A stretch of DNA of 64,000 bases, taken from assembly GCF_030209745.1 (NCBI RefSeq), contig NZ_JARVRJ010000008.1:186001-250000 (forward strand), read 5' to 3'. A model generated the notes under the pieces. That model did no database searches and had not been told where the DNA came from. It worked only from the letters and a program-made list of their open reading frames with translations. A program made the position numbers and the translations under genes. The stretch is from Arthrobacter sp. fls2-241-R2A-200 (lineage in GTDB: Bacteria; Actinomycetota; Actinomycetes; Actinomycetales; Micrococcaceae). Position 1 is the first letter of the stretch; every line of letters begins with the position of its first letter. Of this stretch, positions 28,886 to 39,225 are shown one piece after another.

Positions 28886-30192
28886 CGCAAAAGCCCTTCG
28901 TAGTGACGTTGTTGTAGCTGCGCATCAATCTGCTTGACGGTCTCCAGGCCAACTCCCACCATGATCAGGATTGAGGTGCCACCGAAGGGGAAGTTCTGGT
29001 TGGCATTGATCAGGACGAGTGCGACCAGCGGGATCAGCGCCACGAAGCCCAGGTACAGGGCTCCTGGCAAAGTGATTCGCGAAAGCACGTACTGCAGGTA
29101 GTCCGCGGTCGGTTTACCCGCCCGGATGCCCGGAATGAAGCCACCGTACTTCTTCATGTTGTCCGAGACTTCTTCAGGGTTGAAGGTGATCGCCACGTAG
29201 AAGTAGGTGAAGAACACGATCATGAGGAAGTACAACGCCATGTAGATGGGGTGGTCGCCACGGGTGAGGTTGTTGTTGATCCACTCGACCCATGGAGCCA
29301 TCGGCTCCCCTGCCTTCGGCTGGTTGAACTGCGAAATCAGTCCGGGCAGGTAAAGCATGGAGGAAGCAAAGATGACAGGCACGACGCCGGCCATGTTCAC
29401 CTTGATGGGAATGTAGGTGCTGGTGCCGCCGACAGTGCGTCGCCCGATCATGCGCTTGGCGTACTGGACCGGAACGCGGCGCTGCGACTGCTCCACGAAG
29501 ACCACGAGCGCCACGGTGAGCAAACCAATGGCCAACACCAGGAAGAAGGTACCGGGGCCCTTGGACTCCCAAATGGCACCTAGCGAACGCGGGAACCCAG
29601 CTGCGATGGAAGTGAAGATGAGCAGCGACATGCCGTTGCCCACACCCTTTTCGGTGACCAGTTCACCCATCCACATGATCAAGCCCGTACCGGCCGTCAG
29701 TGTGATGATGATGAGGATCGTGGTGATGATGCTGTCATCGGGAATGATGTGCAGGTTACAGCCCGGCAGCAACTGGCCGGACCGTGCCAGGGAGACCAAG
29801 GTGGTCGCGTTCAAGAGGCCCAAGGCGATGGTGAGGTAGCGGGTGTACTGCGTCAGCTTTGACTGGCCCGAGGCCCCTTCCTCATACAGCTGCTGGAACC
29901 GGGGAATGACCACCCGGAGCAGCTGCACGATAATGCTCGCCGTAATGTAAGGCATGATCCCCAGAGCGAAGATCGAGACCTGCAGCAACGCGCCGCCGCT
30001 GAACAAGTTCACCAGCTGGTAGATGCCCTGCGAGGTGTCACCGGTGTTCAAGCATTGCTGGACATTCTGGTAGTTCACACCAGGCGAGGGGATGAAAGCT
30101 CCCAAGCGGAAGATTGTGATGATTGCCAGCGTGAACAACAACTTGCGTCGCAAATCAGGCGTCCGAAACGCCCGGCCGAATGCGCTTAGCAA
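28882..30192 (-). CDS. secY: Protein translocase subunit SecY
   Basis: The 436-residue channel subunit of the Sec translocon has ten predicted membrane helices, the plug region after helix 1, and the conserved GVIPVIFASS-type block (here VVPVIFASSMLYLPGLI). Translation begins at a TTG (30192) 4 nt after GGAGG. It is separated from rplO by a terminator and has a candidate promoter of its own. Its partner secE is at 62811. Confidence 0.97.
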   Translation of the reverse strand: MLSAFGRAFRTPDLRRKLLFTLAIITIFRLGAFIPSPGVNYQNVQQCLNTGDTSQGIYQLVNLFSGGALLQVSIFALGIMPYITASIIVQLLRVVIPRFQQLYEEGASGQSKLTQYTRYLTIALGLLNATTLVSLARSGQLLPGCNLHIIPDDSIITTILIIITLTAGTGLIMWMGELVTEKGVGNGMSLLIFTSIAAGFPRSLGAIWESKGPGTFFLVLAIGLLTVALVVFVEQSQRRVPVQYAKRMIGRRTVGGTSTYIPIKVNMAGVVPVIFASSMLYLPGLISQFNQPKAGEPMAPWVEWINNNLTRGDHPIYMALYFLMIVFFTYFYVAITFNPEEVSDNMKKYGGFIPGIRAGKPTADYLQYVLSRITLPGALYLGFVALIPLVALVLINANQNFPFGGTSILIMVGVGLETVKQIDAQLQQRHYEGLLR

Positions 30193-30251
30193 GCGTCCTC
30201 CTGAGTAGAAAGTACAAGGGTGTGGATGGGCTCAATGAAACCCAACAACCG

Positions 30252-30279
30252 AGTCTAACCGCTTGTGACGCCGTCGCAA
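30252..30279 (-). promoter_or_regulatory. Candidate secY-adk promoter
   Basis: TTGCGA, a 16-bp spacer and TAGACT lie between the rplO terminator and the secY start, giving a leader of about 50 nt. The same TAGACT -10 appears before rpsL, tuf and tRNA-Trp. Confidence 0.5.
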
Positions 30280-30307
30280 TAATCGAGAGTCCACAGCCAC
30301 GCAAAAA

Positions 30308-30347
30308 AATCCCGGCATACGGGGCCGAAGCCCCGCATACCGGGATT
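30308..30347 (-). terminator. Terminator of the spc operon behind rplO
   Basis: AATCCCGGCATACGGGG can pair with CCCCGCATACCGGGATT with two internal mismatches and a 6-nt loop. On the minus strand the stem is followed by a run of seven T, so it should terminate spc transcripts before secY. Confidence 0.8.
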
Positions 30348-30379
30348 CTTTTCACAGCGGGTGTTCACCCCACTAGCTC

Positions 30380-30862
30380 CTAGAGAGCAGTGGTGCTTCC
30401 GCCAGCTGCGGCGATCTTTTCCGAAGCGCTGGAAGAGAAAGCGTGGGCGGTGACGTCAACCTTGACGGTGATGTCGCCGGTGCCCAGCACCTTAACGGGC
30501 TGGTTCTTGCGAACCGCACCCTTTTCAACCAGGGACTCCACGGTGACAGTGCCACCTTCCGGGAACAACTCGTTGAGCCTCTCCAGGTTTACAACCTGGA
30601 ACTCAACCCGGAACGGGTTCTTGAAGCCGCGCAGCTTCGGGAGGCGCATGTGCAGCGGCAGCTGGCCGCCGGCAAAGCCAGCCTTTACCTGGTAGCGGGC
30701 CTTCGTACCCTTGGTACCGCGACCAGCGGTCTTACCCTTGGAGCCTTCACCACGACCAACACGGGTCTTGGCGGTCTTGGCACCCGGGGCGGGACGCAGG
30801 TGGTGGACCTTCAGAGTGTTCTGCTTCTCAGCAGCCTCTGCGGCCGTCTTGTTCTCTGCCAT
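30380..30862 (-). CDS. rplO: 50S ribosomal protein L15
   Basis: The 160 residues show the basic Gly-rich segment [20 protein letters not shown] and the core KPAFAGG-like [21 protein letters not shown] that define L15. L15 is a late assembly protein of the 50S central region. The ATG overlaps the rpmD stop by one base (TAATG), and it is the last gene of the spc operon. Confidence 0.97.
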   Translation of the reverse strand: MAENKTAAEAAEKQNTLKVHHLRPAPGAKTAKTRVGRGEGSKGKTAGRGTKGTKARYQVKAGFAGGQLPLHMRLPKLRGFKNPFRVEFQVVNLERLNELFPEGGTVTVESLVEKGAVRKNQPVKVLGTGDITVKVDVTAHAFSSSASEKIAAAGGSTTAL

Positions 30863-31068
30863 TACTTCGCCTCCTCTACATTCACGAGGTGCGGAACCGT
30901 GTTCAGCATTCCAACAGTCACGGCATCAGCGTTGCGGACAACGGTGTGTCCGATGCGCCTGAGGCCCAGTGACCGAAGGGTTGCCTTCTGGTTCTGCTTG
31001 GCGCCGATGACGCCCTTGATCTGGGTGATCTCCAACTTGGCGTCGGAGGGAGTCAGGTTCTTAGCCAT
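30862..31068 (-). CDS. rpmD: 50S ribosomal protein L30
   Basis: The 68 residues include the L30 core [20 protein letters not shown] and [20 protein letters not shown]. The open frame continues to 31266, but the internal ATG at 31068, 2 bp after the rpsE stop, gives the family length. It sits between rpsE and rplO as in most bacteria. Confidence 0.96.
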   Translation of the reverse strand: MAKNLTPSDAKLEITQIKGVIGAKQNQKATLRSLGLRRIGHTVVRNADAVTVGMLNTVPHLVNVEEAK

Positions 31069-31070
31069 GA

Positions 31071-31781
31071 CTAAACACCTGCCTTCTGGTTCTGGAGCGC
31101 GCGCACCAGAGCAGCAGGAGCAACCTCGTCCAGCGGCAGGCCACGGCGGGCAGCCACGGAAGCGGGCTCTTCGAGCTGCTTCAGAGCGGCAACAGTCGCG
31201 TGAACGATGTTGATCGCGTTGGAGGAACCGAGCGACTTGGAGAGGATGTCGTGAATACCGACGCACTCCAATACCGCGCGGACCGGACCACCGGCGATAA
31301 CACCGGTACCGGCGGAAGCCGGACGCAGCAGGACAACGCCTGCAGCAGCCTCACCCTGCACGCGGTGCGGGATGGTGCTGCCAACGCGGGGAACGCGGAA
31401 GAAGGACTTCTTGGCCTCTTCGACGCCCTTTGCGATAGCAGCGGGAACTTCCTTGGCCTTGCCGTAGCCAACGCCGACCATACCGTTGCCGTCACCGACG
31501 ACGACGAGGGCGGTGAAGCTGAAGCGACGACCACCCTTGACGACCTTGGCAACACGGTTGATGGTGACAACGCGCTCTACGAACTGGCTCTTCTCGGCTT
31601 CGCGTCCACCGTCGCGGCCACCACGGCCACCACGGTCGCCACGGCCCTGGCCACGGTCGCCACGCTCGCCACGACGTCCGCCGCGGCGGTCATCGGCAGC
31701 GGGTGCCGTCGCGGTCTCAGTTGCTTCAGCAGCTACAGCTTCAGTCACCTGAATGTCCTTTTCGTTATTTTCAACGGTCAC
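31071..31781 (-). CDS. rpsE: 30S ribosomal protein S5
   Basis: S5 helps decoding fidelity and mRNA unwinding at the entry channel. The core (about residues 65-220) has [20 protein letters not shown] and [15 protein letters not shown]. The first 65 residues form an extension with an Ala/Thr/Glu part and an Arg/Gly/Asp-repeat part ([20 protein letters not shown] and on to GGREAEKSQ), making 236 residues against about 165 in E. coli. The GTG start overlaps rplR by 4 nt. Confidence 0.96.
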   Translation of the reverse strand: MTVENNEKDIQVTEAVAAEATETATAPAADDRRGGRRGERGDRGQGRGDRGGRGGRDGGREAEKSQFVERVVTINRVAKVVKGGRRFSFTALVVVGDGNGMVGVGYGKAKEVPAAIAKGVEEAKKSFFRVPRVGSTIPHRVQGEAAAGVVLLRPASAGTGVIAGGPVRAVLECVGIHDILSKSLGSSNAINIVHATVAALKQLEEPASVAARRGLPLDEVAPAALVRALQNQKAGV

Positions 31782-32161
31782 AGTGCCAGCCCACCTTCGC
31801 GAGCACCGTCAGCAACGGCGGCGATGCGGCCATGGTACTTGTTACCGCCACGGTCGAAGACGACAGCTTCGACGCCTGCGGCCTTGGCACGCCCGGCAAC
31901 GAGCTCACCAACGCGCTTGGCCTTGGCAGTCTTGTCTCCGTCGAATGCGCGGAGGTCAGCTTCCAAAGTGGAAGCCGAAGCCACGGTTACACCCTTGCTG
32001 TCATCGACAACCTGGACGAATACGTGGCGTGCCGAGCGGTTGACGACCAGACGAGGACGTACAGCCGTTCCGCTGATGCGCTTGCGGATACGAAGCTGGC
32101 GACGGCTGCGTGCAGCAGACTTGCTCTTGTTCGAACGCTTCTTGTTAATTGCGATGGCCAT
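31778..32161 (-). CDS. rplR: 50S ribosomal protein L18
   Basis: The 127-residue 5S rRNA-binding protein has [20 protein letters not shown] and [20 protein letters not shown], plus the end [19 protein letters not shown]. The first residues are rich in Lys/Ser/Arg, as usual. It lies 3 bp after rplF and overlaps rpsE. Confidence 0.97.
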   Translation of the reverse strand: MAIAINKKRSNKSKSAARSRRQLRIRKRISGTAVRPRLVVNRSARHVFVQVVDDSKGVTVASASTLEADLRAFDGDKTAKAKRVGELVAGRAKAAGVEAVVFDRGGNKYHGRIAAVADGAREGGLAL

Positions 32162-32164
32162 GGT

Positions 32165-32701
32165 TTACTTACCAGCCTTTCCGACCTTGCGGCGGATGAC
32201 TTCGCCGGCGTAACGGACACCCTTGCCCTTGTAGGGGTCGGGCTTGCGCAGCTTGCGAATGTTGGCAGCAACCTCGCCGACCTGCTGCTTATTGATACCC
32301 GCAACAGAGAGCTTGGTCGGACCCTCTACTACGAAGGTGATGCCTTCGGGTGCAGAGACGTTAACCGGGTGGCTGTAGCCCAGAGCGAACTCCAGGTCAG
32401 AACCCTTGGCCTGAACGCGGTAACCGGTACCGACAATTTCAAGCTTCTTCTCGTAGCCCTCGGTAACGCCCTGGATCATGTTGGCGATCAGGGTGCGGGT
32501 CAGGCCGTGCAGCGAACGCGAAGCGCGCTCGTCGTTCGGGCGGGTGACCGTGAGCGTGTTCTCTTCCAGGGCAACCTCGATCGGGCTGGCCACAGTGTGG
32601 CTCAGCTCGCCTTTGGAACCCTTGACGCTGATGACGGAGCCATCGAGCTTGACCTCAACTCCGGCAGGAACGGTGATGGGGAGACGTCCAATACGTGACA
32701 T
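32165..32701 (-). CDS. rplF: 50S ribosomal protein L6
   Basis: The 178 residues show both L6 repeats: [20 protein letters not shown] at the start and [20 protein letters not shown] later, then [20 protein letters not shown] near the C-terminus. L6 binds near the factor-binding region of the 50S. An AGGAAGAGAAT SD precedes the ATG. Confidence 0.98.
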   Translation of the reverse strand: MSRIGRLPITVPAGVEVKLDGSVISVKGSKGELSHTVASPIEVALEENTLTVTRPNDERASRSLHGLTRTLIANMIQGVTEGYEKKLEIVGTGYRVQAKGSDLEFALGYSHPVNVSAPEGITFVVEGPTKLSVAGINKQQVGEVAANIRKLRKPDPYKGKGVRYAGEVIRRKVGKAGK

Positions 32702-32719
32702 TATTCTCTTCCTTTCCCG

Positions 32720-33118
32720 TTACCAGACGTACGCGAGGACTTCGCCGCCCACGCCCTTCTTGCCGGCCTGCTTGTCAGTCAAGAGGCCGGAAGAGGTGGA
32801 CAGGATTGCGATACCCAGGCCACCGAGAACGTGAGGCAGGTTAGTGGACTTCGCGTAGACGCGCAGGCCGGGCTTGGAGATGCGGCGGACGCCAGCGATG
32901 GAACGCTCGCGGTTCGGACCGAACTTCAGGTCGAGGGTCAGCTTCTTGCCAACCTCGGCGTCTTCTTCCTTCCAGCCGGCAATGTAGCCTTCTGCTTTCA
33001 GGATGTCAGCAACGCGTGCCTTCAGTTTGCTGTACGGCATGGACACGGAGTCGTGGTATGCCGAGTTTGCATTGCGCAGACGCGTGAGCATGTCTGCGAC
33101 AGGATCTGTCATAGTCAT
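32720..33118 (-). CDS. rpsH: 30S ribosomal protein S8
   Basis: The 132 residues begin [20 protein letters not shown] and end with the [13 protein letters not shown] and GGEVLAYVW blocks of S8. S8 binds the central domain of 16S rRNA and in some bacteria represses the spc operon. A start two codons later is possible. rpsN, which lies between rplE and rpsH in many bacteria, is absent. Confidence 0.98.
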   Translation of the reverse strand: MTMTDPVADMLTRLRNANSAYHDSVSMPYSKLKARVADILKAEGYIAGWKEEDAEVGKKLTLDLKFGPNRERSIAGVRRISKPGLRVYAKSTNLPHVLGGLGIAILSTSSGLLTDKQAGKKGVGGEVLAYVW

Positions 33119-33195
33119 TTGGGCTATAGCCCTTCCTCGTACCGGTTTCCGTAGCGCTTGCTCCGAGGAGTTGGCGCTGCGGACCTTTTACGTAG

Positions 33196-33783
33196 TTAGT
33201 TTTCGGTCTTGAACGGGAAACCAAGCGCCTTGAGCAGCGCGCGGCCTTCGTCGTCGGTCTTGGCAGTGGTGACAACCGTGATGTCCATACCGCGAACGCG
33301 GTCAATGGAATCCTGGTCGATTTCGTGGAACATAACCTGCTCGGTCAAACCGAAGGTGTAGTTGCCGTTGCCATCGAACTGCTTGCCGTTGAGGCCGCGG
33401 AAGTCGCGGATACGGGGCAGTGCGAGGGAGACCAGACGATCCACGAATTCCCACATGCGGTCGCCACGGAGGGTAGCGTGTGCGCCAATGGGCATGCCTT
33501 CGCGCAGCTTGAACTGTGCGATTGACTTGCGGGCCTTGGTAACCTGCGGCTTCTGGCCGGTGATCAGGGTGAGGTCGCGGACAGCGCCGTCGATCAGCTT
33601 GGAGTCCTTAGCGGCATCTCCAACACCCATGTTCACGACAACCTTGACGAGGCGGGGAACCTGGTTCACGTTCGCGTAGTTGAATTCGTCCTGCAGGGAC
33701 TTTTTGATGGTCTCTGCGTACTTCGTCTTCAGACGAGGAACGATCTTGGTTTCGACGGTGTTCTCAGACAATGTCTCACTCAT
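33196..33783 (-). CDS. rplE: 50S ribosomal protein L5
   Basis: The 195-residue 5S rRNA-binding protein contains [39 protein letters not shown] and [20 protein letters not shown], followed by [20 protein letters not shown]. The start overlaps the rplX stop by one base. The 77 bp after it contain no small gene. Confidence 0.98.
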   Translation of the reverse strand: MSETLSENTVETKIVPRLKTKYAETIKKSLQDEFNYANVNQVPRLVKVVVNMGVGDAAKDSKLIDGAVRDLTLITGQKPQVTKARKSIAQFKLREGMPIGAHATLRGDRMWEFVDRLVSLALPRIRDFRGLNGKQFDGNGNYTFGLTEQVMFHEIDQDSIDRVRGMDITVVTTAKTDDEGRALLKALGFPFKTEN

Positions 33784-34142
33784 CAGATGTCCTTCCCGGT
33801 GGCCTTGGACACGCGGATACGGACGGTCTTGGTAGCGCCATCCTTCTCAACGGTGTCGAGACGGAAACCAACACGGGTCGGCTTCTTGGTCGACGGGTCC
33901 ACCAAAGCAACGTTGGAAACGTGGATCGGGGCCTCTACAACCTCGATGCCACCGGTCTTGGTGCCGCGCTGCGACTGACCGACCTTGGTGTGCTTGGTGA
34001 CGCGGTTGATTCCCTCTACCAGCACGCGGTTGGTGGACGGGAATACGCGCAGGACCTTGCCCTGCTTGCCGCGGTCGCCGCCGCGTTCCTGCTTGGCGCC
34101 GGTGATGACCTGAACCAGGTCACCCTTCTTGATCTTAGCCAT
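33783..34142 (-). CDS. rplX: 50S ribosomal protein L24
   Basis: The 119 residues start [20 protein letters not shown] with a KOW motif and continue with [20 protein letters not shown], typical of L24, an assembly initiator. It lies 3 bp after rplN and overlaps rplE. Confidence 0.97.
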   Translation of the reverse strand: MAKIKKGDLVQVITGAKQERGGDRGKQGKVLRVFPSTNRVLVEGINRVTKHTKVGQSQRGTKTGGIEVVEAPIHVSNVALVDPSTKKPTRVGFRLDTVEKDGATKTVRIRVSKATGKDI

Positions 34143-34145
34143 GGA

Positions 34146-34514
34146 CTAAAGCACCTCCGGGGCCAGCGAAACGATCTTCATGAACTTCTTGTCGCGAAGT
34201 TCACGACCAACCGGGCCGAAGATACGGGTACCGCGGGGGTCACCGTCGTTCTTCAGGATCACAGCTGCGTTCTCGTCGAACTTGATGTAGGAACCGTCGA
34301 TACGACGGCGTTCCTTCTTGGTACGGACGATGACCGCCTTGACGACGTCGCCCTTCTTTACGTTTCCGCCGGGAATAGCGTCCTTGACGGTAGCGACGAT
34401 GACGTCGCCAATGCCTGCGTAGCGACGACCGGATCCACCGAGAACGCGAATGGTAAGGATTTCCTTAGCACCCGTGTTGTCGGCGACCTTGAGTCGCGAC
34501 TCCTGCTGAATCAA
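34146..34514 (-). CDS. rplN: 50S ribosomal protein L14
   Basis: The 122-residue protein begins [20 protein letters not shown] and contains [20 protein letters not shown] and the end SLAPEVL, all canonical. L14 contributes to an inter-subunit bridge. It starts the spc operon, here preceded by a 353-bp gap with a terminator and a candidate promoter. Confidence 0.98.
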   Translation of the reverse strand: MIQQESRLKVADNTGAKEILTIRVLGGSGRRYAGIGDVIVATVKDAIPGGNVKKGDVVKAVIVRTKKERRRIDGSYIKFDENAAVILKNDGDPRGTRIFGPVGRELRDKKFMKIVSLAPEVL

Positions 34515-34752
34515 TTTTTACTCCTTGCGTCGCGCGGGTTCTCAGACCGAAATCATGCCTACGGAATGAGCCTTGCGGAACGGTTGATCGGGGTGTCTCT
34601 TGACCTGGCTGGATTTTGCCAGACCAGGCCTAAACGCCCGTGCCACAAGCATCAGCTTCCCTTGCAGAAAACTCTGCGCGGGGCAGTATGCAGTGGCACG
34701 ATTGTTTACGAGGTAGTGGACGACGCACATGTGGCGCCATACAAACTCAATA

Positions 34753-34782
34753 TCCTAGCACGTTTTGGCCTATGAACCGAAA
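34753..34782 (-). promoter_or_regulatory. Candidate rplN (spc operon) promoter
   Basis: TTCGGT, an 18-bp spacer and TAGGAT read towards rplN, just past the S10-operon terminator. Predicted start near 34746. Confidence 0.5.
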
Positions 34783-34796
34783 CGGCCGGGAACGCG

Positions 34797-34834
34797 GAAA
34801 GGCCCGCGTTCCGTAGGGAACGCGGGCCTTTCCA
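34797..34834 (-). terminator. Terminator of the S10 operon behind rpsQ
   Basis: A perfect 17-bp stem (GGAAAGGCCCGCGTTCC with its complement) closes on a 4-nt loop 34 bp after the rpsQ stop. The T-run on the minus strand is short, but the stem is very stable. Confidence 0.8.
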
Positions 34835-34867
34835 GTGAATCCGTGCCGGGTAAACCCAGCGCTGGAT

Positions 34868-35164
34868 TTACTTGGCCTTTTCGAGGATCTCCACCAGACG
34901 CCACCGCTTGGTAGCGGACAGCGGGCGGGTCTCAGAGATGAGAACGAGGTCGCCGACGCCGGCGATGTTCTCTTCGTCGTGAGCCTTGACCTTCGAGGTG
35001 CGGCGAATAACCTTGCCGTACAGAGCGTGCTTCACGCGGTCTTCAACCTGAACAACGATGGTCTTTTCCATCTTGTCAGAGACTACGTAGCCGCGACGCG
35101 TCTTACGGTAACCGCGCTGTTCAGCGCTGGCTGCTGCTTCCGTCACAGTTTCCTTCTCGCTCAC
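34868..35164 (-). CDS. rpsQ: 30S ribosomal protein S17
   Basis: The 98-residue OB-fold protein has [20 protein letters not shown] and [20 protein letters not shown], followed by [12 protein letters not shown]. It begins at a GTG that overlaps the rpmC stop by 4 nt. It ends the S10 operon. Confidence 0.97.
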   Translation of the reverse strand: MSEKETVTEAAASAEQRGYRKTRRGYVVSDKMEKTIVVQVEDRVKHALYGKVIRRTSKVKAHDEENIAGVGDLVLISETRPLSATKRWRLVEILEKAK

Positions 35165-35481
35165 TTGGCGTCCTCTCCGGCTTCAACCTCGGCTGGTTCA
35201 GCCTTGGCAGCCTTCTTGGACTTCTTTTCTTCCTTGGCTTCCACAACCGGTGCGGCAACCTCGGCACGAATGCCCAGCTCGCGCTCACGAAGAACGGTGT
35301 AGATGCGTGCGATGTCCTTCTTTACCGCGCGCAAACGACCGTGGTTTTCCAGCTGTCCGGTGGCGGACTGGAAACGCAGGTTGAACAGCTCTTCCTTGGA
35401 CTTGCGGAGTTCTTCAACGAGACGCTCGTTGTCGAAACCGTCCAGCTGTGCGGGTGCGAGATCCTTCGACCCTACTGCCAT
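35161..35481 (-). CDS. rpmC: 50S ribosomal protein L29
   Basis: The L29 helix pair covers about residues 12-78 ([38 protein letters not shown]). A charged low-complexity tail of about 30 residues ([20 protein letters not shown]) brings it to 106, against 60-70 in most bacteria. L29 lies at the tunnel exit where trigger factor and SRP bind. Confidence 0.95.
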   Translation of the reverse strand: MAVGSKDLAPAQLDGFDNERLVEELRKSKEELFNLRFQSATGQLENHGRLRAVKKDIARIYTVLRERELGIRAEVAAPVVEAKEEKKSKKAAKAEPAEVEAGEDAK

Positions 35482-35483
35482 TT

Positions 35484-35900
35484 CTATTCACCACCTTCGC
35501 GACGCACAATGCGTGCCTTCAACGGCAGCTTGTGGATTGCCAGGCGCAGTGCCTCGCGAGCTACCTCTTCATTGACACCGGAGAGTTCAAAGAGAACCCG
35601 GCCCGGCTTGACGTTTGCGACCCACCATTCCGGAGAACCCTTACCGGAACCCATACGGGTTTCAGCAGGCTTCTTCGTCAGCGGACGGTCCGGGTAAATG
35701 TTGATCCAGACCTTACCGCCACGCTTGATGTGGCGGGTCATCGCGATACGAGCGGACTCGATCTGACGGTTGGTTACGTATGCCGGGCTGAGGGCCTGGA
35801 TACCGTACTCACCGAAGCTGACCTTGGTGCCGCCCGTAGCAGCGCCGGAACGACCCGGGTGGTGCTGCTTACGGTGCTTGACTCGACGTGGGATAAGCAT
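35484..35900 (-). CDS. rplP: 50S ribosomal protein L16
   Basis: The 138 residues begin [20 protein letters not shown] and contain [20 protein letters not shown] and [20 protein letters not shown], all diagnostic. L16 is near the A-site tRNA elbow. It directly abuts rpsC. Confidence 0.98.
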   Translation of the reverse strand: MLIPRRVKHRKQHHPGRSGAATGGTKVSFGEYGIQALSPAYVTNRQIESARIAMTRHIKRGGKVWINIYPDRPLTKKPAETRMGSGKGSPEWWVANVKPGRVLFELSGVNEEVAREALRLAIHKLPLKARIVRREGGE

Positions 35901-36734
35901 TTAAGCCTGTCCTCCTTCTGCTGCCTGAGCCGAACCTGCGGTAGCGGCTTCAGCGGCCGGTGCTTCAACGGCAGCAGGTGCTGCCTCAGCTGCCGGACGG
36001 TCGTTACGACGACGACGGTCGCCACCCGGGCGGCCCGGGCGCTCTCCTGCACGGCCACGGGAAGGAGCAGCAGCTGCCTGCTGAGCCAGTTCCTTGGCGG
36101 TTACGTCACCCTTGTAGATCCAAACCTTCACACCGATACGGCCGAAGGTGGTCTTGGCTTCGTAGAAGCCGTAGTCGATGTTCGCGCGGAGGGTGTGCAG
36201 GGGCACACGGCCTTCACGGTAGAACTCCGAGCGGGACATTTCTGCGCCACCCAGACGGCCCGAGCAAGCAACACGGATGCCCTTGGCACCCGCACGCTGT
36301 GCGGACTGCATTGCCTTCTTCATTGCGCGGCGGAAAGCCACGCGGGAAGTCAGCTGCTCAGCGATGCCCTGGGCAACAAGCTGTGCTTCCATCTCGGGGT
36401 TCTTGACCTCGAGGATGTTCAGCTGGACCTGCTTGCCCGTGAGCTTTTCGAGCTCGCCGCGGATGCGGTCTGCTTCGGCGCCGCGGCGGCCGATGACGAT
36501 ACCCGGGCGTGCAGTGTGGATATCCACACGGACACGGTCGCGGGTGCGCTCGATCTCGACCTTGGCGATGCCGGCGCGCTCCATGCCGGTGGACATGAGC
36601 TGACGGATCTTGATGTCCTCACGGACGAAGTCCTTGTAGCGCTGTCCGGGCTTGGTGCTGTCAGCGAACCAGTGCGAAACGTGGTCGGTGGTGATGCCGA
36701 GTCGGAACCCGTGCGGGTTTACTTTCTGTCCCAC
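35901..36734 (-). CDS. rpsC: 30S ribosomal protein S3
   Basis: The 277-residue protein (GTG start, [20 protein letters not shown]) has a KH domain with [20 protein letters not shown] and the C-terminal domain [20 protein letters not shown]. From about residue 220 it carries a low-complexity tail, first Arg/Gly/Pro-rich ([14 protein letters not shown]), then Ala/Glu-rich. S3 forms part of the mRNA entry helicase with S4 and S5. Confidence 0.97.
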   Translation of the reverse strand: MGQKVNPHGFRLGITTDHVSHWFADSTKPGQRYKDFVREDIKIRQLMSTGMERAGIAKVEIERTRDRVRVDIHTARPGIVIGRRGAEADRIRGELEKLTGKQVQLNILEVKNPEMEAQLVAQGIAEQLTSRVAFRRAMKKAMQSAQRAGAKGIRVACSGRLGGAEMSRSEFYREGRVPLHTLRANIDYGFYEAKTTFGRIGVKVWIYKGDVTAKELAQQAAAAPSRGRAGERPGRPGGDRRRRNDRPAAEAAPAAVEAPAAEAATAGSAQAAEGGQA

Positions 36735-37100
36735 TTAGCGAGCCTCCTCTTTCTCCGGGGTTGCGACGACCACGGTGATGTGGCTGGTCCGCTTCCTAAT
36801 GCGGTAGGCGCGGCCTTGGGCACGCGGCTGGAACCGCTTCATGGTCGGGCCTTCATCAACGAATGCTTCGCTGATGAACAGGTCGCTGTCGTCGAATGCA
36901 ACGCCGTCACGGTCCGCGAGGACGCGTGCGTTGGCCATTGCCGACTGAAGTACCTTGAATACCGGCTCCGAAGCTGCCTGGGGGGCAAACTTCAGAATTG
37001 CCAGAGCCTCATTCGCTTGCTTACCACGAACAAGGTTGACGACGCGCCGGGCCTTCATAGGCGTTACGCGGATGTGACGCGCAATAGCCTTGGCTTCCAT
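36735..37100 (-). CDS. rplV: 50S ribosomal protein L22
   Basis: The 121 residues include [40 protein letters not shown] and the beta-hairpin tip [20 protein letters not shown] that lines the exit tunnel and is a macrolide-resistance site. It directly precedes rpsC. Confidence 0.98.
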   Translation of the reverse strand: MEAKAIARHIRVTPMKARRVVNLVRGKQANEALAILKFAPQAASEPVFKVLQSAMANARVLADRDGVAFDDSDLFISEAFVDEGPTMKRFQPRAQGRAYRIRKRTSHITVVVATPEKEEAR

Positions 37101-37138
37101 TGCTTTCCTTCTCTCGTCTAAGACGTAAAGTCAGGCGC

Positions 37139-37420
37139 CTAGCGGCGCTTGCCCTTACGGTCGTCCTTAACATGGCCGCGGAATGTCCGCGTGGGAGCGA
37201 ATTCGCCGAGCTTGTGCCCGACCATCGACTCAGTGACAAACACCGGGATGTGCTTGCGTCCGTCGTGTACGGCGATCGTGTGCCCGAGCATGTCGGGGAT
37301 GATCATCGAACGGCGGGACCAGGTCTTGATGACGTTCTTGGTGCCCTTATCGTTTTCCCGTGCGACCTTCACAAAGAGGTGCTGGTCAACGAAAGGACCT
37401 TTTTTCAGGCTGCGTGGCAT
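37139..37420 (-). CDS. rpsS: 30S ribosomal protein S19
   Basis: The 93 residues ([60 protein letters not shown]) are canonical. S19 works with S13 in the 30S head. It lies 12 bp after rplB. Confidence 0.98.
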   Translation of the reverse strand: MPRSLKKGPFVDQHLFVKVARENDKGTKNVIKTWSRRSMIIPDMLGHTIAVHDGRKHIPVFVTESMVGHKLGEFAPTRTFRGHVKDDRKGKRR

Positions 37421-37432
37421 GTGTCCAGGCTC

Positions 37433-38272
37433 CTATCGCTTGTTCTTGCCAGTACGGCGGCGACGAACAATAAGCTTGTCGCTCTCTTTGTTCGGACGGC
37501 GGGTACGGCCCTCGGGCTTGCCGTTCGGGTTAACCGGGTGACGTCCACCGGAAGTCTTACCTTCACCACCACCGTGCGGGTGGTCAACCGGGTTCATGGC
37601 TACACCGCGGACGGTCGGGCGAACGCCCTTCCAGCGCATACGGCCGGCCTTGCCCCAGTTGATGTTCGACTGCTCGGCGTTGCCGACCTCGCCGACGGTT
37701 GCGCGGCAGCGCACGTCAACGTTGCGGATTTCACCGGAGGGCAGACGCAGCTGGGCGAAGCGGCCTTCCTTGGCAACGAGCTGTACCGAAGCACCTGCGG
37801 AACGTGCCATCTTGGCGCCGCCGCCCGGACGCAGTTCAACTGCGTGGATTACGGTACCAACCGGGATGTTGCGCAGCGGCAGGTTGTTGCCCGGCTTGAT
37901 GTCAGCGTCAGGACCAGCCTCGACGAAGTCACCCTGGGACAGCTTGTTGGGGGCGATGATGTAACGCTTGGTGCCATCAACGTAGTGCAGGAGTGCGATG
38001 CGAGCCGTGCGGTTCGGGTCGTACTCGATTTCGGCAACGCGGGCATTGATGCCATCTTTGTCGTGACGACGGAAGTCGATCAGACGGTACTGGCGCTTGT
38101 GCCCACCACCCTTGTGACGGGTGGTGATCTTACCGGAGTTGTTACGGCCGCCAGTCTTGTGCAGCGGACGCAGCAACGACTTTTCCGGAGTCGATCGCGT
38201 GATTTCAGCAAAGTCGGCTACGCTCGAGCCACGACGGCCCGGGGTAGTCGGCTTGTATTTACGGATTCCCAT
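37433..38272 (-). CDS. rplB: 50S ribosomal protein L2
   Basis: The 279-residue protein has [20 protein letters not shown] near the start and the peptidyl-transferase-proximal [20 protein letters not shown] near the end, including the conserved His. L2 is essential for subunit association. Standard place between rplW and rpsS. Confidence 0.98.
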   Translation of the reverse strand: MGIRKYKPTTPGRRGSSVADFAEITRSTPEKSLLRPLHKTGGRNNSGKITTRHKGGGHKRQYRLIDFRRHDKDGINARVAEIEYDPNRTARIALLHYVDGTKRYIIAPNKLSQGDFVEAGPDADIKPGNNLPLRNIPVGTVIHAVELRPGGGAKMARSAGASVQLVAKEGRFAQLRLPSGEIRNVDVRCRATVGEVGNAEQSNINWGKAGRMRWKGVRPTVRGVAMNPVDHPHGGGEGKTSGGRHPVNPNGKPEGRTRRPNKESDKLIVRRRRTGKNKR

Positions 38273-38301
38273 AATTTATTTCCTCGTTAAAGTGGTCTCC
38301 G

Positions 38302-38607
38302 CTACGCGAGCGGACCGCCGAAGATGTCGATTGTGCCTTCTTTGAGGGTGACAATTGCACGCTTGGTGCTCTTGCGCTGTCCCCAGCCGAATTTGGTGCG
38401 CTTGCGCTTACCGGCACGGTTGATGGTGTTGATCGAGTCAACCTTGACCGAGAAGATCTTCTCGACGGCCAATTTGATTTCGGTCTTGTTCGAGCGAGGG
38501 TCCACCAGGAAGGTGTACTTGCCTTCGTCGATCAGACCGTAGCTCTTTTCCGAAACGACGGGTGCAAGCACGACGTCGCGCGGGTCCTTGATGGTGGTTA
38601 CGCTCAC
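38302..38607 (-). CDS. rplW: 50S ribosomal protein L23
   Basis: The 101 residues contain [20 protein letters not shown] and the [20 protein letters not shown] block. L23 docks trigger factor and SRP at the tunnel exit. It starts at a GTG overlapping the rplD stop by 4 nt. Confidence 0.97.
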   Translation of the reverse strand: MSVTTIKDPRDVVLAPVVSEKSYGLIDEGKYTFLVDPRSNKTEIKLAVEKIFSVKVDSINTINRAGKRKRTKFGWGQRKSTKRAIVTLKEGTIDIFGGPLA

Positions 38608-39221
38608 TTGGAGGCCTCCTCGTTCTTTGCCTTGTCAGCGACGAACGCCTCGAAAGCAGCCTTGGTGAAGACCACGTCGTCGGAGACCAGCACGTCGTAG
38701 GTGTTCAACTGGTCTGCGTACAGAACGTGAACATCTTCGAGGTTGCGCACGGACAGTGCAGCAACATCGTTGGCGCGCTCGATAACGACGAGCAGGTTCT
38801 TGCGCGCTGTGACAGAGCGCAGCGAAGCCAGTGCGTCCTTGGCTGACGGCTTGGTGCCGGTAACCAGTTCAGCGATGACGTGGATGCGGCCGTTACGGGC
38901 GCGGTCAGAGAGGGCTCCACGGAGTGCAGCAGCCTTCATCTTCTTGGGGGTGCGCTGGCTGTAGTCACGAGGGGTCGGACCGTGGACAACGCCACCGCCG
39001 GTCATGTGAGGAGCACGGATGGAACCCTGACGGGCGCGGCCGGTGCCCTTCTGCTTGAACGGCTTGCGACCTGCACCGGAAACCTCGGCGCGGGTCTTCG
39101 TCTTGTGGGTACCCTGGCGTGCAGCAGCGAGCTGGGCGACGACGACCTGGTGCATCAGGGGCACGTTGGTCTGGACGTCGAAGATCTCTGCAGGCAGGTC
39201 TACCTTGACAGTGCTAGTCAT
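38604..39221 (-). CDS. rplD: 50S ribosomal protein L4
   Basis: The 205-residue protein has the tunnel loop [20 protein letters not shown] followed by [20 protein letters not shown] and [20 protein letters not shown]. In enterobacteria L4 represses the S10 operon through its leader; whether that happens here is unknown. Confidence 0.98.
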   Translation of the reverse strand: MTSTVKVDLPAEIFDVQTNVPLMHQVVVAQLAAARQGTHKTKTRAEVSGAGRKPFKQKGTGRARQGSIRAPHMTGGGVVHGPTPRDYSQRTPKKMKAAALRGALSDRARNGRIHVIAELVTGTKPSAKDALASLRSVTARKNLLVVIERANDVAALSVRNLEDVHVLYADQLNTYDVLVSDDVVFTKAAFEAFVADKAKNEEASK

Positions 39222-39225
39222 TTAA

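Larger units (their letters stand above)
34515..34867. other. Gap between rpsQ (S10 operon) and rplN (spc operon)
   Basis: This stretch separates the two ribosomal operons. From the rpsQ side it holds a strong terminator (34797-34834), then a candidate rplN promoter (34753-34782), then about 230 nt of apparent rplN leader in which no gene or known regulatory RNA was recognised. Confidence 0.6.

Noticed and set aside
33119..33195. Hidden rpsN gene between rplE and rpsH
   Set aside because: Only 77 bp, too short for S14, and no zinc-ribbon codons are present.
35448..38290. Long plus-strand open frames opposite rplP-rpsC-rplV and rpsS-rplB
   Set aside because: Codon-bias shadows. They span several real gene boundaries and have no SD.
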